The notes under the pieces: model-generated
The model's database searches: none
What the model was told of the DNA's origin: nothing
Seen by the model: only the letters and a program-made list of their open reading frames with translations
Position numbers and translations under genes: made by a program
DNA from: RGIG5612 sp050944475
GTDB taxonomy: Bacteria; Bacillota; Clostridia; Lachnospirales; Lachnospiraceae
Length of the DNA: 64,000 nucleotides
Reading direction: 5' to 3'
Assembly: GCA_050944475.1 (NCBI GenBank)
Contig: JBMNRD010000003.1
Location: 124,001-188,000, forward strand
Shown here: in pieces, positions 59,844 to 64,000 of the stretch
Numbering within the stretch: position 1 is the stretch's first letter
Layout: each line of letters opens with the position of its first letter

Positions 59844-61289
59844 TTATTTAGGCTCGGATTCGAATATCCCGCTTACGCAGTCATGGACCCGCATATATTT
59901 TTCGTAAAGAACATCATAGACCACAGCCGTATCTTCATTCACATCAAACCGCTTTTCGGAAATGAGCCGTGGCAGATAATCAGGCGAAGTGCCGAGTGCC
60001 AGCATAGCCAGCATAAGCGCACCTGTCATTGTCGCCTCTGTTATATTCAGCCTGTAATGAGGAATACGGGTTACATCTGTTTTTATCTGCAGCCAAAGGT
60101 CACTGTGTGAGCCTCCCCCGATAGCGATGACCCTGTCAGGATAAATACCCATCCCTGCTCCTGTCTCAAAAATCTTACGAACTGAAAAAGCGTTGGCTTC
60201 CAGAATTGATCTGAAGATATGCTCGGGACGGTGTTTCATCTCCATCCCCAAAAAGCATCCTTTCATATCTGACTTCCAGAAAGGAGTCCTCTCACCGCTC
60301 AGCGTCGGAAAAGCTATAAGTCCGTCACTGCCCGGAGAAAGTTTTGCCGCAAGTTCGGTCAGTTCAGCAATAGACCTTCCGCTCTCGCTGATGGTGTTCA
60401 TGAACCAGTCAACCGTTCCCCCGTACAGTCCCATTGGACCGCCACTTATCCACATTCCCGGATAAACATGGGGGTTTGTGACAACGCCAAAGGTCTTATC
60501 AGCCGTCAGTTTACTATGGACCATAAACACAACATCGGTGGTGCCCATAACACTGACTGCGGTTCCTGCCTCATATGCTCCTGCACCCAATATGCCCGTA
60601 GAGCCGTCCACGCTGCCGCAAACAACAGGGATACCTGCTACAAGTCCCAGAGCTTTGGCAATCTCCGGCCTCAGCTCACCGACTATGGAATAAGGCCTTT
60701 CGAGTTCCGGAAGCTTATCAATATCCGTTCCGAATTCTCTTATTGCATCCTCATCCCAACAGGCTTTTTCAACATTATATAAAAGTGTATAACCGGCAAA
60801 TGTATGATCGATGCAGCATCTGCCTGTAAGTTTTGCATTGATAAAATCCTTAAGAGTGGTAAGGCATTTCATTTTTGAATATATTTCCGGTTTGGAATTT
60901 TTCAGGTGGACCAGCTTAAATGCTGCGTTCTCTGCACTCATTCTCCGCAGGGATACCCCATAAACATGACTATCATCGTGGGTCTTTGAAAACGCCTCAT
61001 ACTCTTCGCGGCACTGATGCATATATGTCATGCATGGTGTTACAGCATTCAGGTCATTATCCAGACCTACCCATGAAAGTAATGAAGACGAAGACACCGC
61101 GGAAATGTTATCATGGCGGGAGCAGATCCTGCACATCAGTTCAAATATCATTTCCCATTCATGCCCAGCATCAAAGGTCACGTCAGCAACTCGCTTAACG
61201 ACCTCTGCATCCACGATATGTAATTCATCATCCATGATTGCAACTCTGACCGAGCTGGTGCCCATGTCTATTATTAAATATTTTTTCAT
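59844..61289 (-). CDS. FGGY-family carbohydrate kinase (1)
   Basis: 481 residues. ASKHA fold: start KKYLIIDMGTSSVRVAIMDD, GIPVVCGSVDGSTGILGAGAYEAGTAVSVMGTTDVVF, then the FGGY-type LSGERTPFWKSDMKGCFLG and the C-terminal RVIAIGGGSHSDLWLQIKTDVT. It phosphorylates a sugar or polyol with ATP. It lies 10 bases downstream of the GntR gene and 14 bases upstream of the ThDP gene. Within the family, xylulokinase, gluconokinase and erythritol-type kinases are hard to tell apart by eye. Confidence 0.88.
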   Translation of the reverse strand: MKKYLIIDMGTSSVRVAIMDDELHIVDAEVVKRVADVTFDAGHEWEMIFELMCRICSRHDNISAVSSSSLLSWVGLDNDLNAVTPCMTYMHQCREEYEAFSKTHDDSHVYGVSLRRMSAENAAFKLVHLKNSKPEIYSKMKCLTTLKDFINAKLTGRCCIDHTFAGYTLLYNVEKACWDEDAIREFGTDIDKLPELERPYSIVGELRPEIAKALGLVAGIPVVCGSVDGSTGILGAGAYEAGTAVSVMGTTDVVFMVHSKLTADKTFGVVTNPHVYPGMWISGGPMGLYGGTVDWFMNTISESGRSIAELTELAAKLSPGSDGLIAFPTLSGERTPFWKSDMKGCFLGMEMKHRPEHIFRSILEANAFSVRKIFETGAGMGIYPDRVIAIGGGSHSDLWLQIKTDVTRIPHYRLNITEATMTGALMLAMLALGTSPDYLPRLISEKRFDVNEDTAVVYDVLYEKYMRVHDCVSGIFESEPK

Positions 61290-61299
61290 TGATTAATCA

Positions 61300-62046
61300 T
61301 CAGTTTTTGAACGCAGTAAACTCAATGGAATATCTGCTGCCTATATAATAGTTGTCAGAAAACTCCGCAACCTCACCATTTTCCAGATATCCGAGTGATT
61401 CAACATGCAACAAGGCTGTCTTTTCTGTCAGTTCAAGCAACGCAGTCTGTTTATTGCTCGATAATACTGAAGTTATCGTCTGATTCGATTTGGCGATCTT
61501 AAGCGAATATTCTTTCTCCAGTATATTATAGAAAGATTCACTCACCAGGCGGTATGGATCAAATCCGGGTATCAGCTCGTTTATAAAATAAAGATTATTC
61601 AGTAAAAGCGGGTCGGAATTTGCATATCTTACCCTCTCCACAAAGAGAAGTTCTGTGCCTTTATCAACACCGAATCTGTCAGCCAGACTTTTATCCGCCT
61701 GAATAATATCAGTGCGATGGATATATGATGACATCTTCAGTCCCCGCCTGGAAAATTCATCAGTAAGTCCGGTAAACGTATTAAGGTTGCGGTGAAGATA
61801 ATCTTTCTTGACCCGCGGAGTTTTGCTGAAGTCCTTTTCAAGGACTCCTTCATCAACCAGTTCAGAAATAACTCTTCTTATAGTTACCCTGCTGACTCCA
61901 AAGGCCTCTATAAGTTTCTCTTCCGTAGGAATAACGTCGCCGGGTTTCATAACCCCTGAATGTATCCCTTCCTTGATCGTCTCTTTTACTCTGTAGTAAA
62001 GAGGTCCTCTATAATTTTCCATGATTGCTCTGACTTTATTACCCAT
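61300..62046 (-). CDS. GntR-family regulator (HutC/UTRA type)
   Basis: 248 residues. N-terminal winged HTH: YYRVKETIKEGIHSGVMKPGDVIPTEEKLIEAFGVSRVTIRRVISEL (residues about 18-64), then a UTRA ligand domain with ELLFVERVRYANSDPLLLNNLYF and a C-terminal EFSDNYYIGSRYSIEFTAF. It heads the operon of the kinase, ThDP, flavin reductase, TIM-barrel and AroE-like genes, and probably controls it. Inverted repeats in the upstream intergenic region are candidate sites. Confidence 0.92.
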   Translation of the reverse strand: MGNKVRAIMENYRGPLYYRVKETIKEGIHSGVMKPGDVIPTEEKLIEAFGVSRVTIRRVISELVDEGVLEKDFSKTPRVKKDYLHRNLNTFTGLTDEFSRRGLKMSSYIHRTDIIQADKSLADRFGVDKGTELLFVERVRYANSDPLLLNNLYFINELIPGFDPYRLVSESFYNILEKEYSLKIAKSNQTITSVLSSNKQTALLELTEKTALLHVESLGYLENGEVAEFSDNYYIGSRYSIEFTAFKN

Positions 62047-62221
62047 CTCCCATAATACATTTTAGAAACAATAATGTCAACAGCTATACTACAATTTGTG
62101 CAATATTGTTTCATCAATGCCTTTTATGCCTCCATATTATTTTAATGTTGCGATTATACCACAGTTCTATTCCGTTGCTTAGAATTTCATAGTCAGAGGA
62201 AATTAGCCTGATGCTGATTTA

Positions 62222-62259
62222 GTATTGTTAATACAATTTTTGTGGTGTCAGACATGACA
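62222..62259. promoter_or_regulatory. Two small inverted repeats upstream of the GntR gene (candidate operators)
   Basis: GTATTGTTAATAC at 62222-62234 and TGTCAGACATGACA at 62246-62259 are short palindromes in the 239-bp gap between the second FGGY gene and the GntR gene. No third element or clear promoter was fixed. Binding by the GntR protein is a guess. Confidence 0.4.
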
Positions 62260-62285
62260 ATTTAACATAATGTATCACATTTTGG

Positions 62286-63881
62286 TCAGAACAACTCCAC
62301 AGCTTTTTCTTCCACACCAAGCGCGGTTATATAATCATCCAGATACTTCCTGTATCCATCAACAGTTTCCTGATCAGGGGAAACTGTTATCTTCTCGTCC
62401 GACGAAAAGATAGTCCCGTCAAGGAACTCATCAAGAGTTTCACTATCTTTCCTGTTAACCATATAATCTGCAAGAAGGGCCATGCCGTAAGGCCCGCCCT
62501 CTCCGGCATTCTTCATTACCGACACTTCAGCTCCTGTAGCTGCTGCCAGATAACACTGTGAAACGCCGGGAGTCTTAAACAGGCCGCCATGCCCCATCAA
62601 ACGGTCAATAACAACATTTTCATTATCCAGTATCCCCATCCCTATCCGCAGAGCTGCAAAAGCGGAATATATCTCTGCTCTGAGGAAGTTTGCAAGAGTA
62701 AATTTAGCGTCTACTTTTCTTATCACCAGCGGACGACCTTCTAACAGGCCTGTAACAGGTTCACCTGAAACATAGTTGTAAACCATTATTCCGCCGCAGT
62801 CAGGATCTCCCTCCAGGCTTTTTGTATAAAGCATAGTGAACAGGTCATCCTTATCCATGTAATTCCCGGATGCTTCAATAACTTCCGAGAAAAGTCCTGT
62901 CCACGCGTCAAAATCCGAAGTGCAGTTATTGCAATGAACCATGGCAACAGGTTTGCCGCATGGCGTGGTTACCATGTCTATCTCCTCATATACTCTGCTT
63001 AACTGTTTTTCAAGAACAATCATGGAAAATATGGATGTTCCTGCGGAAACATTGCCTGTCCTGACACCAACAGAATCTGTCGCTACCATACCCGTTCCGG
63101 CATCGCCTTCAGGAGGTGCCATCGGTATACCGGGTTCAAGCAGACCGGAAGGGTCCAGCTTTGCTGCGCCTTCCGGCGTCAGGTAACCCGCATTTTTACC
63201 TGCAACAAGTACTTTAGGCAGAACATCGCGGATCCTCCATTTATAGTTTTTATCAACAATAAGTTGTTCGAACTGATCCAGCATACGCTGATCGTAATCA
63301 TTTATGGCAGAGTCTATAGGAAACATGCCCGAAGCTTCGCCTATTCCGATGACTTTTTCTCCGGTCAGTTGCCAGTGGATATAACTTGACAGCGTGGTCA
63401 TGTAATCAAGATCCTTCACATGATCCATATTTTCCAGTATCGACTGATAAAGCTGGGAAATGCTCCATCTAAGAGGGACATTAAAATCAAACAGTTTTGT
63501 CAGTTCAGCTGCTGCCGCGGAAGTATTTGTATTTCTCCAGGTCCTGAAAGCATCTATCTGGTTTCCGTCACGGTCAAAAGGCAGATATCCGTGCATCATG
63601 CCCGAAATACCGATGGCACCGATCTTTTTCAGCTTTGTCCCGTATTTATCAAATACGTCATCCGCAAGAGCCTTATAGCTTTCTCTCAACCCCTCCCATG
63701 CATCATCCATATAATATGTCCACAGACCGTTTTCATATCTGTTCTCCCAGGTGAAACTGCCTGAAGCTATCGGAAGATGGTCAGGTCCGAGCATCACTGA
63801 TTTGATTCTTGTCGAGCCAAACTCGATCCCCAATATTGTCTGTCCGTTATCTATTGCAGTCTTTATCTGTTCTACAGTCAT
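62286..63881 (-). CDS. FGGY-family carbohydrate kinase (2)
   Basis: 531 residues, about 50 longer than the first kinase. N-terminal LGIEFGSTRIKSVMLGPDHLPIASG, GAIGISGMMHGYLPFDRDG, ATDSVGVRTGNVSAGTSIFSM, then VIDRLMGHGGLFKTPG and KNAGEGGPYGMAL near the end. It resembles ribulokinase and xylulokinase members. The start at 63881 (MTVEQIKTAIDNG) is set by GGAGGG four bases upstream. It lies 239 bases upstream of the GntR gene on the same strand and 69 bases downstream of a partial gene at the window edge, so it may belong to a separate operon that extends right. Confidence 0.88.
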   Translation of the reverse strand: MTVEQIKTAIDNGQTILGIEFGSTRIKSVMLGPDHLPIASGSFTWENRYENGLWTYYMDDAWEGLRESYKALADDVFDKYGTKLKKIGAIGISGMMHGYLPFDRDGNQIDAFRTWRNTNTSAAAAELTKLFDFNVPLRWSISQLYQSILENMDHVKDLDYMTTLSSYIHWQLTGEKVIGIGEASGMFPIDSAINDYDQRMLDQFEQLIVDKNYKWRIRDVLPKVLVAGKNAGYLTPEGAAKLDPSGLLEPGIPMAPPEGDAGTGMVATDSVGVRTGNVSAGTSIFSMIVLEKQLSRVYEEIDMVTTPCGKPVAMVHCNNCTSDFDAWTGLFSEVIEASGNYMDKDDLFTMLYTKSLEGDPDCGGIMVYNYVSGEPVTGLLEGRPLVIRKVDAKFTLANFLRAEIYSAFAALRIGMGILDNENVVIDRLMGHGGLFKTPGVSQCYLAAATGAEVSVMKNAGEGGPYGMALLADYMVNRKDSETLDEFLDGTIFSSDEKITVSPDQETVDGYRKYLDDYITALGVEEKAVELF

Positions 63882-63927
63882 TTTACCCTCCAAACAATCG
63901 TCAGCATCCTGTCATTTGATTATTGGC

Positions 63928-63949
63928 AGCTCCGGCATATCTCGGAGCT
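63928..63949 (-). other. Small stem-loop between the partial gene and the second kinase gene
   Basis: AGCTCCG at 63928-63934 and CGGAGCT at 63943-63949 form a 7-bp stem with an eight-base loop, directly after the stop codon of the right-edge gene. No U-run follows on the minus strand, so termination is not assured; it may stabilise or process the transcript. Confidence 0.4.
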
Positions 63950-63950
63950 T

Positions 63951-64000
63951 TTAGAATTTGAACGCCACCTTGAGATCTCCGTCTTTTCCCGTAGCTTTAT
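63951..64000 (-). CDS. C-terminal end of a gene cut by the right window edge
   Basis: The minus strand reads KATGKDGDLKVAFKF and then TAA at 63951-63953. The gene begins beyond the window. The ending resembles that of zinc-dependent alcohol or polyol dehydrogenases, but 15 residues are too few to identify it. Confidence 0.4.
   Translation of the reverse strand, partial: KATGKDGDLKVAFKF

Overview
The window looks like chromosome of an anaerobic Gram-positive of the class Clostridia, most likely Lachnospiraceae. Evidence from gene content: a butyrate kinase/phosphotransbutyrylase pair, whiA-murB-hprK-uvrC around a Crh-like HPr and dnaE, a lysS-greA-dusB-coaX run, a SleB/CwlJ-type hydrolase and a class B sortase. 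Strong Shine-Dalgarno sites precede most genes. No RNA gene and no CRISPR array was seen.

Region 1 (1-13.2 kb) is one long minus-strand catabolic set read from 11.4 kb leftwards: a BKACE-family beta-keto acid cleavage enzyme, a 3-hydroxyacyl/L-carnitine-type dehydrogenase, an M24 peptidase-like protein, an SDR dehydrogenase, a DASS-type anion symporter, a thiolase, butyrate kinase, phosphate butyryltransferase and a TRAP transporter (M, P, Q). A divergent PucR-type regulator with a consensus promoter sits at the head. Crotonase and butyryl-CoA dehydrogenase are absent, so this is not the usual butyrate operon. A likely logic is import of an organic acid, oxidation to a beta-keto acid, cleavage with acetyl-CoA, and ATP recovery from the released acyl-CoA.

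Region 2 (13.5-35.3 kb) is a second catabolic island with three protein families present twice: alpha/beta hydrolases, RraA-type aldolase-like proteins and M29/NicX-like metalloproteins. It also has a 4,5-dihydroxyphthalate decarboxylase-like protein, a GalB-like PIG-L protein, a DUF6282-type amidohydrolase, a complete peptide-type ABC importer (oppFDCBA), a LysR regulator, an aconitase-family LeuCD-like pair with an unusual small subunit, and a decayed indolepyruvate oxidoreductase gene. It is flanked by an IS30-type fragment and by an IS256-type deletion derivative that keeps both terminal inverted repeats. The substrate is unknown. This is the best candidate for an undescribed pathway.

Region 3 (35.6-55.5 kb) is visibly more GC-rich and is housekeeping: lysS (with a fused C-terminal tRNA-binding domain), greA, dusB, coaX, a small unknown gene, a cell wall hydrolase with a 60-bp tandem repeat, an rRNA methyltransferase, dnaE, Crh-like HPr, whiA, murB, hprK, uvrC, a lipoprotein, an aminotransferase, sortase B and an ABC exporter. 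Two promoters here (uvrC, ABC exporter) carry a perfect palindrome inside the 17-bp spacer.

Region 4 (55.9-64 kb) is a sugar or polyol/cyclitol-type catabolic set under a GntR/UTRA regulator: two FGGY kinases, a ThDP enzyme, a flavin-reductase-like protein, a TIM-barrel isomerase/epimerase and a shikimate-dehydrogenase-like protein that lacks the usual shikimate-binding serines. A further gene runs off the right edge.
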